Origin: Nocardioides sp. IC4_145
GTDB taxonomy: Bacteria; Actinomycetota; Actinomycetes; Propionibacteriales; Nocardioidaceae
Direction: 5' to 3'
Assembly (NCBI RefSeq): GCF_011250565.1
Contig: NZ_JAANMS010000005.1
Location: 62,001 to 126,000, forward strand
Length of the DNA stretch: 64,000 nt
In this document: one piece after another, positions 37,873 through 46,121 of the stretch
How positions within the stretch are numbered: the stretch's first letter is position 1
Layout of the letters: each line of letters begins with the position of its first letter
Made by a program: the position numbers and the translations under genes
The notes under the pieces: model-generated
Databases searched by the model: none
The model's input: only the letters and a program-made list of their open reading frames with translations
What the model was told of the DNA's origin: nothing

Positions 37873-38487
37873 TCAGGACGTGGCGAACGCCGGGGTCGCC
37901 TTGCGGGACTCGACGACCGTGTCGATCAGGCCGTAGTCCAGAGCCTGGTCGGCGGTGAGGATCTTGTCGCGCTCGATGTCGCGGCTGACCTGCTCCATGT
38001 CCTTGCCGGAGTGGGTGCTGATCATCTGCTCGAGCAGCTCACGCATCCGCAGGATCTCGTTGGCCTGGATCTCGATGTCGGAGGTCTGGCCGAAGGTGCC
38101 CTCGGTGTAGGGCTGGTGGATCAGGATGCGGCTGTTGGGCAGCGCCAGGCGCTTGCCCTTGGTGCCGGCGGCCAGCAGGATCGCCGCGGCCGAGGCGGCC
38201 TGGCCGATGCACACCGTCTGCACGTCGGGCTTGATGAAGTTCATCGTGTCGTAGATGGCCGTCAGCGCGGTGAACGAGCCACCGGGGCTGTTGATGTAGA
38301 TCTGCACGTCCTGGTCGGGGTTCATCGACTCCAGGCACATGAGCTGGGCGATGACCGCGTTCGCGACGTCGTCGGAGATCGGCGTGCCGAGGTAGATGAT
38401 GCGGTCCTCGAACAGCTTCGCGTAGGGATCGATGCGACGGAAGCCGTAGGAGGTGCGCTCTTCCCACTGCGGGATGTAGTAGTTCAT
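37873..38487 (-). CDS. clpP2: ATP-dependent Clp protease proteolytic subunit ClpP2
   Basis: 204 residues. The catalytic Ser is S99 (GQAASAAA) and the His is H124 (LIHQP). The MNYYIPQWEERTSYGFRRIDPYAKLFEDR start is characteristic of actinobacterial ClpP2. It pairs with ClpP1 to form the active mixed tetradecamer that docks ClpX. It lies 4 nt after the clpP1 stop, so it is translationally linked. Confidence 0.96.
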   Translation of the reverse strand: MNYYIPQWEERTSYGFRRIDPYAKLFEDRIIYLGTPISDDVANAVIAQLMCLESMNPDQDVQIYINSPGGSFTALTAIYDTMNFIKPDVQTVCIGQAASAAAILLAAGTKGKRLALPNSRILIHQPYTEGTFGQTSDIEIQANEILRMRELLEQMISTHSGKDMEQVSRDIERDKILTADQALDYGLIDTVVESRKATPAFATS

Positions 38488-38491
38488 GCGT

Positions 38492-39133
38492 TCAGTCCTT
38501 CTGGTGGGCCGGACGGCCCTCGTCGGCGGCGTCGCGGGCAGACTTCACGACCTGGTCGACCAGGCCGTACTCCATCGCCTGCTGGGCGGTGAACCAGCGG
38601 TCGCGGTCGGCGTCGGCCTCGACCTGCTCGCGGGACTGGCCCGTGTGCTCGGCGATGAGGTCGAGCAGCACCTGCTTGATGTGCAGCGACTGCTGGGCCT
38701 GGATCTTGATGTCGGAGGCGGAGCCGCCCATGCCCGAGGAGGGCTGGTGCATCATGATCCGCGCGTGCGGCAGGGCGTAGCGCTTGCCCTTGGTGCCGGC
38801 GCACAGCAGGAACTGGCCCATCGAGGCGGCCAGACCCATGCCGACGGTCGCGACGTCGTTGGGGATGTAGTTCATCGTGTCGTAGATCGCCATGCCGGCG
38901 TCCACGGAACCACCCGGGCTGTTGATGTGCAGGAAGATGTCGGCCTCGGGGTCCTCCGCCGAGAGCAGCAGCAGCTGGGCACAGATCGCGTTGGCGTTCT
39001 GGTCGCGGACCTCCGAGCCGAGGAACACGATCCGCTCGCGCAGCAGGCGCTGGTAGATGTGGTCGTCGAGGACGTTCAGGCCTGCGCCACCGTTCATCTC
39101 AGGGGCGCCGGAGAGGCTGGGGTTCTGGGTCAC
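38492..39133 (-). CDS. clpP1: ATP-dependent Clp protease proteolytic subunit ClpP1
   Basis: 213 residues. Catalytic S104 (GLAASMGQ) and H129 (MMHQP). The paralogous pair clpP1-clpP2 is essential in mycobacteria. The GTG at 39133 is chosen because TAGGGT lies 7 nt upstream (leaderless); an in-frame start at 39169 would add 12 unconserved residues and include the promoter. It heads the clpP1-clpP2-(clpX) transcript. Confidence 0.95.
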   Translation of the reverse strand: MTQNPSLSGAPEMNGGAGLNVLDDHIYQRLLRERIVFLGSEVRDQNANAICAQLLLLSAEDPEADIFLHINSPGGSVDAGMAIYDTMNYIPNDVATVGMGLAASMGQFLLCAGTKGKRYALPHARIMMHQPSSGMGGSASDIKIQAQQSLHIKQVLLDLIAEHTGQSREQVEADADRDRWFTAQQAMEYGLVDQVVKSARDAADEGRPAHQKD

Positions 39134-39140
39134 GTCGTCG

Positions 39141-39146
39141 ACCCTA
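39141..39146 (-). promoter_or_regulatory. -10 box for leaderless clpP1
   Basis: TAGGGT on the minus strand followed by 7 nt and GTG. No ClgR-type GTTCGC palindrome was recognised next to it. Confidence 0.6.
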
Positions 39147-39202
39147 GCCCGCAGCACCGACACTTCCACGGGTTGTCCCCCGCTGTTCGCCGACAGCGGA
39201 TT

Positions 39203-39721
39203 TCACCCGGCCCGCACGCCCTCCGCAGCCGCCTTGAGCCGCCCGACCGTCTGGACCATGGCCTGCTCCAGCTCGTCGGCGTGCGCTGCGGAACCGCCGA
39301 GCGCGAGCGGCGCGAAGACCTTGCTCACAGCGGTCAGCCGACGCGGCACGGGGCGGCGGTGGACCACGCGCGTGGACCGCCCGTCCGGCCCCTCCGGCGA
39401 CAGCTCCCACACCCACCGGGCGCCGCTCGAGGTCGTCAGCCAGGCGAGCGTGCTGCCGGGCACGAGCTCGTCGACCACGTTGCGGGTGGGCCACACGGCC
39501 AGGCCGCGGCGGTTGATCCCGAGGTACCACTGCCCCACCCGCAGCCCGCCGCGCTTGAGCGGCACCATCCGCACCAGCTCCGGGCTGCGCTCCGGCATCC
39601 GGTCGAGGTCGGTCAGCAGGTCCCACACGGCGGCGGGCGGGGCCGCGACGACGGTCTCGGCGCGCAGCTCACGGTCGGGGGCGCCGGTCGAGCCGGCGAG
39701 AGGGGCGGTCACGGCAGCCAT
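39203..39721 (-). CDS. SRPBCC (polyketide cyclase/START-like) family protein
   Basis: 172 residues. It starts with a disordered tail; the core opens ELRAETVVAAPPAAVWDLLTDLDRMPERSP, the classic START-like strand and helix, and ends in a long helix (ELEQAMVQTVGRLKAAAEG). It forms a ligand-binding cavity for a hydrophobic molecule that cannot be guessed. Its start lies 13 nt inside the 3' end of the upstream lipase gene, so the two are tightly coupled. Confidence 0.8.
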   Translation of the reverse strand: MAAVTAPLAGSTGAPDRELRAETVVAAPPAAVWDLLTDLDRMPERSPELVRMVPLKRGGLRVGQWYLGINRRGLAVWPTRNVVDELVPGSTLAWLTTSSGARWVWELSPEGPDGRSTRVVHRRPVPRRLTAVSKVFAPLALGGSAAHADELEQAMVQTVGRLKAAAEGVRAG

Positions 39722-40887
39722 CGTCGCAGGGCGCGGTGGACCTCGGGGTGGTTGAGCAGGCCGAAGTGGTCGGTGCGGCCCACGTGCAGCACCTCCCCGC
39801 CCGGGAACAGCGTGCGCCCGCGCCGGTCCCGGCCGTACGCCGATCGCGGCCGCACCAGCAGGTCGCCGACCACGTCGCCCACCGGGTGCCGCTGCGACCT
39901 CGTCAGCGTCGCCGCGACCAGGCGATAGCGGGCGTGCGGCAACGGCGGCACGTCGTGGGCGAGGCCGGCGACCAGGTCGTGCACCCCGACCGAGCGCCAG
40001 TCGAGGATCCGGCCGAACGCGGCGGTCTCCGGGAGCACCCCGAGCCCGCGGCTGCCGTGGCCGATGCCCCACGCGATCGGCGCGCCGAGGTGCGGGGTGC
40101 CCAGGGTGACCACGTCGGTGACCCGCTCGGTCCACGGCCGCTCGGCCTCCGTCGCCACCGCTCCGGCGGCGCGCACCACCAGCCCGCCGAGCGAGTGCCC
40201 GACGAGCGCGACCTGCTCGACCTCGACCGGCCAGCCGTCGACCAGCCGCTGCATGAGCCCGGCGAGCGCGACGCCGTTCTCGCGCAGGCCGAGCCCGGTG
40301 TTGGCGCGGAGGAAGACCGGCGTCCACCCGCGGCCCGCCAGCGCCTCGCCGTACGTCGTGCCGGTGCGCTCGCGCCAGCGGTTCCAGTACGACTCGTTCT
40401 CGCACAGGCCGTGGAGGAGCACCACGACCTTGCCGGTGGCGGCCGGGAACGCCTCCGCCAGCCCGTCGAGCGGCACGTCGCGGCCGCCCCTGCGCACGGC
40501 CATCGGGATCGCCATCTGCGGCCGCTCGCGCAGCAGCCGGTCCCCGATCAGGCCGTTGACCGCGGAGCTGACGAACCGCCCTCGCGGCCCGTCCTCCAGA
40601 CGAGGACCCACCCCGGTCGCCGCGGCCCTGTCGAGCCCGGTCGAGGCGGCGCGCAGGCCGGCCGACACCCCGGCGTACACCGCGCCGGCGATGCCACGGT
40701 GCAGCCGCTCGGGCACGCTCGCGGCGCCTCCGGTCGCGGGGCGCGCCACGGCATGGACCCGGTCGGCCCAGGCGGTGTGGGTGTCGCGGACGCTGCGCAC
40801 GACCAGCTCGTCGGCGACCTGGCCCAGCAGCGAGAGCGCGTCGAGGTACGTCGGGCCGGCTGCCGCGGGGGCGTGCGGAACGGGCAT
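39709..40887 (-). CDS. Alpha/beta hydrolase (PGAP1/lipase-like)
   Basis: 392 residues. The N-terminal 140 residues are helical and unassigned. The hydrolase domain then begins KVVVLLHGLCENESYW, with the nucleophile elbow GHSLGG and the terminal His in GRTDHFGLLNHPEV; TLGTPHLGAP is typical of lipases. It is probably a cytoplasmic esterase or lipase; no signal peptide is seen. The ATG at 40887 has TATCGT 6 nt upstream. A strong palindrome (40900-40933) abuts this box. Confidence 0.82.
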   Translation of the reverse strand: MPVPHAPAAAGPTYLDALSLLGQVADELVVRSVRDTHTAWADRVHAVARPATGGAASVPERLHRGIAGAVYAGVSAGLRAASTGLDRAAATGVGPRLEDGPRGRFVSSAVNGLIGDRLLRERPQMAIPMAVRRGGRDVPLDGLAEAFPAATGKVVVLLHGLCENESYWNRWRERTGTTYGEALAGRGWTPVFLRANTGLGLRENGVALAGLMQRLVDGWPVEVEQVALVGHSLGGLVVRAAGAVATEAERPWTERVTDVVTLGTPHLGAPIAWGIGHGSRGLGVLPETAAFGRILDWRSVGVHDLVAGLAHDVPPLPHARYRLVAATLTRSQRHPVGDVVGDLLVRPRSAYGRDRRGRTLFPGGEVLHVGRTDHFGLLNHPEVHRALRRWLP

Positions 40888-40893
40888 GGGACG

Positions 40894-40899
40894 ACGATA
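40894..40899 (-). promoter_or_regulatory. -10 box for the leaderless lipase gene
   Basis: TATCGT on the minus strand, 6 nt before ATG. Confidence 0.55.
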
Positions 40900-40933
40900 C
40901 CCGCCTGGGTGCACACATGTGCACCCAAGCGGG
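40900..40933. terminator. Palindrome serving as tig terminator and possible lipase operator
   Basis: 16-bp arms (CCCGCCTGGGTGCACA against TGTGCACCCAAGCGGG, one mismatch) around CA. It begins 19 nt after the tig stop and directly abuts the lipase -10 box, so it may do both jobs. Confidence 0.7.
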
Positions 40934-40952
40934 CATCGGCGAGGCGTGGGGG

Positions 40953-42353
40953 TCAGTCGTCCTTCGAGGACTCCTCCTCGGTGGTCTCCTCGGCGGCGGC
41001 GTCGCCCGTCTCCTCGGTGACCTCCATGATCGTGCCGTCGGGCTGCAGGTTCTTCAGCTCGACCACGTTGCCCGAGGCGTCCTTGACGACCGCGGTCTCG
41101 ACGATCGTCGCGAGCGCCTTGCCGCGCAGGATCTCCTGCACGAGGTCGGGGATGTGGTTGTGCTCGAACATGTGGTTCGCGAACTCCTGCGGGTTCTGCC
41201 CCGACTGCTGGGCACGCCGCACGAGGTGCTGGGAGAGCTCCTGCTGGTCGACGCCGAGCTCCTCGTTCTTCGCGATCTCGTCGAGGAGGAACTGCGCGGC
41301 GACGGCGTCGCGGACCCGGCGCTCGAGGTCGGCCTCGAACTCGTCCTGGGTCTGGCCCTCGTCCTCGAGGTACTTCTCCATCGTGATGCCGGCGAACGCG
41401 AGCTGCTGCTCGATGTTCTGGCGGCGCGCGTTGAGCTCGTCGGTGACGATGCCCTCGGGCAGCGGCACCTCGACCTTCTCGAGCAGCGCCTCGAGGACGG
41501 CGTCGCGGGCCTCGGCGGCCTGCTCGAGGCGCTTGCCCCGGCCGAGCCGCTCGCGCACGTCGGCGGTGAGCTCGTCGATGGTGTCGAACTCGGAGGCGAG
41601 CTGGGCGAACTCGTCGTCGTACTCCGGCAGCTCCTGCTGCTGGACCTGGGTGACCTTGACCCGGACCTCGACCTCCTGGCCGACCAGGTCGCCGCCCACG
41701 AGCTGGGTGGTGAAGGTCTTCTCCTCGCCGGCGGCCATGCCGGTCAGCGCCTCGTCGAGCCCGTCGATCATGCCGCCGCGGCCGACCTGGTAGCTCATGC
41801 CGCTGACCTCGGCGCCGTCGACGACCTCGCCGTCCTTGGTGGCGACCAGGTCGAGCACGACGAAGTCGTCCTCGGCAGCCGGGCGCTCGACGTCGGACAG
41901 GGTCGCGAAGCGCTCGCGCAGGGCCTTGACCTGCTCCTCGACGTCCTCGTCGGAGATCTCGACGTCGTCCACGGAGGCCTCGAGACCCTCGTAGGAGGGG
42001 AGGTCGATCTGCGGACGGATGTCGACCTCGGCGGTGAACTCGAGGACCTCGTTGTCCTCGAACTTCGTGACCTCGATCTCCGGCTGCGCCAGCGGGCTCA
42101 GCGAGTTCTCCTCGAGCGCCGCGACGTACTGCTTCGGCAGCACGTCGTTGATCGCCTCGTCGAGGACGGCGCCGCGCCCGACCTGGCGGTCGATGACCAT
42201 CGGGGGCACCTTGCCGCGGCGGAAGCCGGGCACGTTGATCTGCTGGGCGATCTTCTTGTACGCCGCGTCGAGGCTCGGCTTGAGCTCCTCGAAGGGCACC
42301 TCGACGGTCAGCTTGGCCCGGGTCGGGCTCAAGGTCTCGACGGCGCTCTTCAC
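40953..42353 (-). CDS. tig: Trigger factor
   Basis: 466 residues. Ribosome-bound chaperone and prolyl isomerase. The ribosome-docking motif GFRRGKVPP is at about 43-51, the PPIase/FKBP domain at about 155-235 (EDDFVVLDL, GRGGMIDGLDEAL), and the chaperone C-domain follows. The tail is acidic (EETTEEESSKDD), as in other actinobacteria. GTG start with AGGAGA upstream. It lies in the conserved tig-clpP1-clpP2-clpX order, here with the lipase/SRPBCC pair inserted. Confidence 0.96.
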   Translation of the reverse strand: MKSAVETLSPTRAKLTVEVPFEELKPSLDAAYKKIAQQINVPGFRRGKVPPMVIDRQVGRGAVLDEAINDVLPKQYVAALEENSLSPLAQPEIEVTKFEDNEVLEFTAEVDIRPQIDLPSYEGLEASVDDVEISDEDVEEQVKALRERFATLSDVERPAAEDDFVVLDLVATKDGEVVDGAEVSGMSYQVGRGGMIDGLDEALTGMAAGEEKTFTTQLVGGDLVGQEVEVRVKVTQVQQQELPEYDDEFAQLASEFDTIDELTADVRERLGRGKRLEQAAEARDAVLEALLEKVEVPLPEGIVTDELNARRQNIEQQLAFAGITMEKYLEDEGQTQDEFEADLERRVRDAVAAQFLLDEIAKNEELGVDQQELSQHLVRRAQQSGQNPQEFANHMFEHNHIPDLVQEILRGKALATIVETAVVKDASGNVVELKNLQPDGTIMEVTEETGDAAAEETTEEESSKDD

Positions 42354-42412
42354 AGGTTGTCTCCTGTCAATCGTTTCTCGGTCACCGGTCGGTGAGGGTG
42401 GTGTGTGGTGCG

Positions 42413-42485
42413 TCGGGGCGACAGGACTCGAACCTGCGGTCTCCTGCTCCCAAAGCAGGCGCGCTAGCCACTACGCTACGCCCCG
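42413..42485 (-). tRNA. tRNA-Pro (anticodon TGG)
   Basis: 73 nt without encoded CCA. Acceptor stem CGGGGCG/CGCCCCG, anticodon stem CCTGC/GCAGG with loop TTTGGGA, and T-arm GTTCGAGTC. Discriminator A. Confidence 0.97.
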
Positions 42486-42521
42486 CCAAGAGGCCCACCG
42501 GGGGTCCGGCCGGCTCCTGAG

Positions 42522-42592
42522 AGCGGATGACGGGAATCGAACCCGCGTAGCCAGTTTGGAAGACTGGGGCTCTACCATTGAGCTACATCCGC
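42522..42592 (-). tRNA. tRNA-Gly (anticodon TCC)
   Basis: 71 nt without encoded CCA. Acceptor stem GCGGATG/CATCCGC with discriminator T, anticodon stem CCAGT/ACTGG with loop CTTCCAA, and GTTCGATTC in the T-arm. It lies 36 nt upstream of tRNA-Pro and is probably cotranscribed with it toward tig. Confidence 0.97.
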
Positions 42593-42696
42593 GCGCCGTC
42601 ATCAGGGCATGCGAGCACGCCTGAGTCCTGCTCGGGTCATCGTGCCACACGGCCGCGGGCCGCTCCCAAACGGCCTCAGGGCACGCTCCGACACGC

Positions 42697-43788
42697 TCAG
42701 CGCCGGTTGACCACGACCACCGCGCGGTCGTCGTCGCGGGAGCCGAGGGCGGCGACGAGCTTGTCGGCCGCGCCGCGGAAGTCGCCGCGGAGCAGGCGCT
42801 CGGCCTCGCCGAGCATCCGGTCGATGCCGAGGTCGATGTCGCGCTGGGGCTCCTCGACCATGCCGTCGGTGTAGAGCAGCAGCGCGTCGCCGGCCTGGAG
42901 GTGCCCGGTGGCGGCGGTGAACACGGCCTCGTCGATGAGCCCGAGGAACGGGCCGCTGCTGTCGAGCACCGACCAGCGGCCGCTGCCGGCGGCGCGGACC
43001 ACGGCCGGCGGGTGGCCGGCCGAGCGGACGGCGTACGCACCGGTGACGAGGTCGAGGGAGAGGTGGACGGCGGTCGCGAACCCCTCCTCCCACTCCTGCT
43101 GGAGCAGGTAGGCGTTGGCGGCGGGCAGGAACTGCTCGGGCGGGAGGGCGCCGAGGAGCCCGCCGAAGGCGCCGGAGAGCAGCAGGGCACGGGTGCCCGC
43201 CTGCTCGCCCTTGCCCGAGACGTCCACGACCACGACCTCGAGCCGGTCGGTGCCGTGGGGCCGCACGGAGACGACGAAGTCACCGGCGAACGGGGTGCCG
43301 CCGGCCGAGCGCAGCGCCGTCTGGACCTGCCAGCCGTCGGGCAGGTCCGGGCCCCCGCCCTGGTTGAGGATGCGGTCACGCAGGTCGACGAGCATCGACT
43401 CCCCCAGCACGTTCGCCACGCCGAGCCGCGAGCGCCGGAACGACGTGAGCAGCACGATGAAGCCCATGACGAACTGGATGCTGACCGTGCCGACCGTCCG
43501 CGCCGTGATGGTGTCCTGCACAGCCAGCGAGACGGTGAGCAGCAGCATCACCACGATGACGAACCACGGCAGCGTCCGCGGGCCGAGCACCAGGCTGCCG
43601 AGCAGCAGCGGCACCATCTGCGCGGACAGCGGCATGCCGTCCGGGTAGAGCGCGACCAGCACGGTCGAGAGGACCCCGAGCCCGATCAGGCCCACCGCCC
43701 ACCGGGTCTCGAGCGGGAAGCGGCGGCGGAGCACGGAGGCGTACCCGCGACGGGAGGCCACGCGCCGGGCGTCGTGCGCAGCCGTCAT
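42697..43788 (-). CDS. Membrane SpoIIE-type PP2C serine/threonine phosphatase
   Basis: 363 residues. About four helices in residues 25-115 (WAVGLIGLGVLSTVLVAL through FVMGFIVLLTS) precede a SpoIIE/RsbU phosphatase domain. Metal Asp motifs are FAGDFVVSV, VVVDVSGKG, LLYTDGMVE and DDRAVVVV. The family dephosphorylates anti-sigma antagonists. No partner anti-sigma or STAS gene lies nearby, so the target is unknown. It has no sensor domain beyond the membrane segment. Confidence 0.88.
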   Translation of the reverse strand: MTAAHDARRVASRRGYASVLRRRFPLETRWAVGLIGLGVLSTVLVALYPDGMPLSAQMVPLLLGSLVLGPRTLPWFVIVVMLLLTVSLAVQDTITARTVGTVSIQFVMGFIVLLTSFRRSRLGVANVLGESMLVDLRDRILNQGGGPDLPDGWQVQTALRSAGGTPFAGDFVVSVRPHGTDRLEVVVVDVSGKGEQAGTRALLLSGAFGGLLGALPPEQFLPAANAYLLQQEWEEGFATAVHLSLDLVTGAYAVRSAGHPPAVVRAAGSGRWSVLDSSGPFLGLIDEAVFTAATGHLQAGDALLLYTDGMVEEPQRDIDLGIDRMLGEAERLLRGDFRGAADKLVAALGSRDDDRAVVVVNRR

Positions 43789-43867
43789 GGTCGCCTCGCG
43801 GGAGTCGTGTGGTTCCGGGGGGCCGACGCGACGGCGCCGAGCGCCGTCCGCGCAGGTGGGGGCGGGT

Positions 43868-44710
43868 TCACTGTACGGCGCGGGAGCGGAACGTCGGCTG
43901 ACAACGCGGGCACCAGAACACGTTGCGTGCCTGGAGCACCTCGGTGCGCACCTTCGCGCCGCAGACCAGGCAGGGCTGGCCGTGGCGGCGGTAGACGTAG
44001 ACCTCGCCGCCGTGGTCGTCCTTGCGGGGCGGACGGCCCATCGCCTCGGGGGTGTGCTCCGGGCGGACCGTGTCGATCCGGCCGGTGCGCACGCCCTCGG
44101 CCATCAGCACCACCAGGTCGTCCCACATCGCCTGCCACTGCGACTGCCGCAGCGTGCTGCCCGGCCGGAGCGGGTGCATCCGGTGCCGGTAGAGCAGCTC
44201 GGCGCGGTAGACGTTGCCGACGCCGGCCAGCACGGTCTGGTCCATGAGCAGCCCGCCGATGGGCGCGCGGCTGCGACGGATCCGCTGCCAGGCGCGGTCG
44301 GGGTCGGCGTCCGGGCGGATCGGGTCGGGCCCGGACCGCGCCACGACGAGGTCGCGCTGCTCGGCGGTGACCAGCTCGCACGTCGTCGCGCCGCGGAGAT
44401 CGGCGTACGCCGTGCCGTCGGCGCGCACCAGGCGCATCCGCACCTGGCCGACCGGGTCGGGCACCTCCTCGACGCCCGTGCGGACGTCGAGCTTGCCGTA
44501 GAGCCCCAGGTGCACGTGCACGAACCGCTCGCCGGCGAACCCGACGAACAGGTGCTTGCCCCACGCCTCGGCGCCCTCGAGCACCTGGCCGTCGACCAGC
44601 GCCGCGGACTCCGCGAAGCGCCCCTGCGGGCTGCCGACGCGCACGACGCTGCCGGCGAAGGCGTCGGTCAGCTCCAGCGCGAGCCGGTGGAGGGTGTGTC
44701 CCTCGGGCAT
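43868..44710 (-). CDS. nei2: DNA glycosylase/AP lyase, endonuclease VIII family (Nei2-like)
   Basis: 280 residues. It starts MPEGHTLHR with catalytic Pro2 and Glu3, and the conserved Lys is in GKHLFVGF. The helix-two-turn-helix includes GVGNVYRAELL. The terminal zinc finger is CLVCG...FWCPRC. It excises oxidised pyrimidines. The finger runs straight to the C-terminus (TFRSRAVQ). It lies 10 nt after rpiB, the last gene of a four-gene run. Confidence 0.92.
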   Translation of the reverse strand: MPEGHTLHRLALELTDAFAGSVVRVGSPQGRFAESAALVDGQVLEGAEAWGKHLFVGFAGERFVHVHLGLYGKLDVRTGVEEVPDPVGQVRMRLVRADGTAYADLRGATTCELVTAEQRDLVVARSGPDPIRPDADPDRAWQRIRRSRAPIGGLLMDQTVLAGVGNVYRAELLYRHRMHPLRPGSTLRQSQWQAMWDDLVVLMAEGVRTGRIDTVRPEHTPEAMGRPPRKDDHGGEVYVYRRHGQPCLVCGAKVRTEVLQARNVFWCPRCQPTFRSRAVQ

Positions 44711-44720
44711 CGCGGTTGGG

Positions 44721-45227
44721 TCAGCCCTGCTCGTGGCCGCGCGCCGAGTCCGGCAGCGGCGGCAGCTCGCGGGTGGTCTCGTACGACGCCAGCTGGCCGA
44801 TCCGGCGCACGTGCCGCTCGTCGCCGGTGAAGTCGGTGCCGAGGAACACCTCGACGAAGCGGGTCATGTCGTCGACGGAGTGCATCCGGCCCCCGACCGA
44901 CACGACGTTGGCGTCGTTGTGCTCGCGGGCCAGCACGGCGGTCTCCTCCGACCACACCAGCGCGCAGCGGACGCCCTGGACCTTGTTGGCCGCCATCTGC
45001 TCGCCGTTGCCCGAGCCGCCGATCACCACGCCGAGGGAGTCCTCCCCCGCCACGCGCTCCGCCGCGACCGCCTCGGCCGCGCGCAGGCAGAAGACCGGGT
45101 AGTCGTCGAGCGCGTCGTGGACGAACGGGCCGTGGTCGACCGGCTCGTGCCCCTGCTCCCGCAACCAGGCGACCAGGTGGTCCTTGAGCTCGAGGCCGGC
45201 ATGGTCGGAACCGAGGTGCACGCGCAT
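44721..45227 (-). CDS. rpiB: Ribose-5-phosphate isomerase B
   Basis: 168 residues. RpiB/LacAB fold: MRVHLGSDHAGLELK, DYPVFCLRAAEAV, GGSGNGEQMAANK and the actinobacterial VREHNDANV-like AREHNDANVVSVGGRM. It interconverts ribulose- and ribose-5-phosphate. The active-site Glu (SGNGEQ) replaces the Cys of E. coli RpiB, as in mycobacteria. AGAGGAT precedes the ATG. It lies 13 nt after the esterase gene. Confidence 0.95.
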   Translation of the reverse strand: MRVHLGSDHAGLELKDHLVAWLREQGHEPVDHGPFVHDALDDYPVFCLRAAEAVAAERVAGEDSLGVVIGGSGNGEQMAANKVQGVRCALVWSEETAVLAREHNDANVVSVGGRMHSVDDMTRFVEVFLGTDFTGDERHVRRIGQLASYETTRELPPLPDSARGHEQG

Positions 45228-45240
45228 GGCCCCGATCCTC

Positions 45241-46110
45241 TCAGGGGACGTGCTGGCGGACGAAGCCGGCCACCTGGCCCATCATCGGCTCCGCGGCCGG
45301 GAAGACCGACGGGTGGCGCCAGAAGCCGTGCAGCTGTCCCTGGTAGCGGGTCGAGACGACCTCGACGCCCTCCTCCGCGAGCCGCAGCGCGAGGTGCTCC
45401 GCCTCGTCGCGGAGCGGGTCGTGCTCGGCGGTGACCACCAGGGTCGGCGGGAGCGTGCCGAGCCGGTCCGAGCGGAGCGGCGCCAGGTCGGGGTGCTCGA
45501 GGTCGGCCGGCGTGGCGGCGTACTGCTCCCAGTACCAGGCGGCCTCGCGCGGGTCGAAGCCGTCGGTCGCGGTCGCGTAGGAGTCGAAGCCGGCCGTCGG
45601 GTCGAGGAAGGGGTAGATGAGCACGGCCGCGGCGAACGCCCCGGGGTGCCGGAGCGCGGCCACGAGCGCCAGGTTGCCGCCGGCGCTGTCGCCGTGCACG
45701 ACGAACGGCCCGGGCTCGTGCGCCTGCAGCCAGCCGAGCGCGGTCGAGACGTCGTCGGGCGCGGCGGGGAACGGGTCCTCGGGCGGTCGGCGGTAGTCGA
45801 CGCTCAGCACGGCCAGCCCGGTGCGGTTCGCGAGCCGGCGGGCCGAGGCGTCGTGCACCTCGACGTCGTGGAAGACGAAGCCGCCGCCGTGCAGGTGCAC
45901 GACCACGCCGGGGCGGGCGCCCGCGGGGCGGTAGAGGCGGCACGGCACGCCGTCCGCGTCGACGTCGACGACCTCGGCGACGTCCTCGCGCGGCTCGGCG
46001 AGGGCTTCCTCGCGCGCCCGGGCCCGCTCGGCCACCAGGTCGTGCTCGTCGGACCACGCCGGCGGGCCGGACGGCTGCTCGAGCGCGCGGCGGGACTCCG
46101 GGAAGAGCAT
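45241..46110 (-). CDS. Alpha/beta hydrolase, hormone-sensitive-lipase family
   Basis: 289 residues. Oxyanion-hole HGGGF, nucleophile GDSAGG, acid in TAEHDPLRDE and base His in QGQLHGFW make a complete triad of the HSL (family IV) esterases. Cytoplasmic, with short-chain ester or amide substrates. GAGGAGG precedes the ATG. It lies 11 nt downstream of the LURP-one gene. Confidence 0.9.
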   Translation of the reverse strand: MLFPESRRALEQPSGPPAWSDEHDLVAERARAREEALAEPREDVAEVVDVDADGVPCRLYRPAGARPGVVVHLHGGGFVFHDVEVHDASARRLANRTGLAVLSVDYRRPPEDPFPAAPDDVSTALGWLQAHEPGPFVVHGDSAGGNLALVAALRHPGAFAAAVLIYPFLDPTAGFDSYATATDGFDPREAAWYWEQYAATPADLEHPDLAPLRSDRLGTLPPTLVVTAEHDPLRDEAEHLALRLAEEGVEVVSTRYQGQLHGFWRHPSVFPAAEPMMGQVAGFVRQHVP

Positions 46111-46121
46111 CGTCGTCCTCC

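Noticed and set aside
42354-42412. Riboswitch or further tRNA between tRNA-Pro and tig
   Set aside because: Only a 5-bp TCACC/GGTGA stem and the tig Shine-Dalgarno are visible.
44721-45227. Missing catalytic Cys in RpiB as a defect
   Set aside because: Actinobacterial RpiB proteins use Glu at this place (SGNGEQ), so this is a normal variant.
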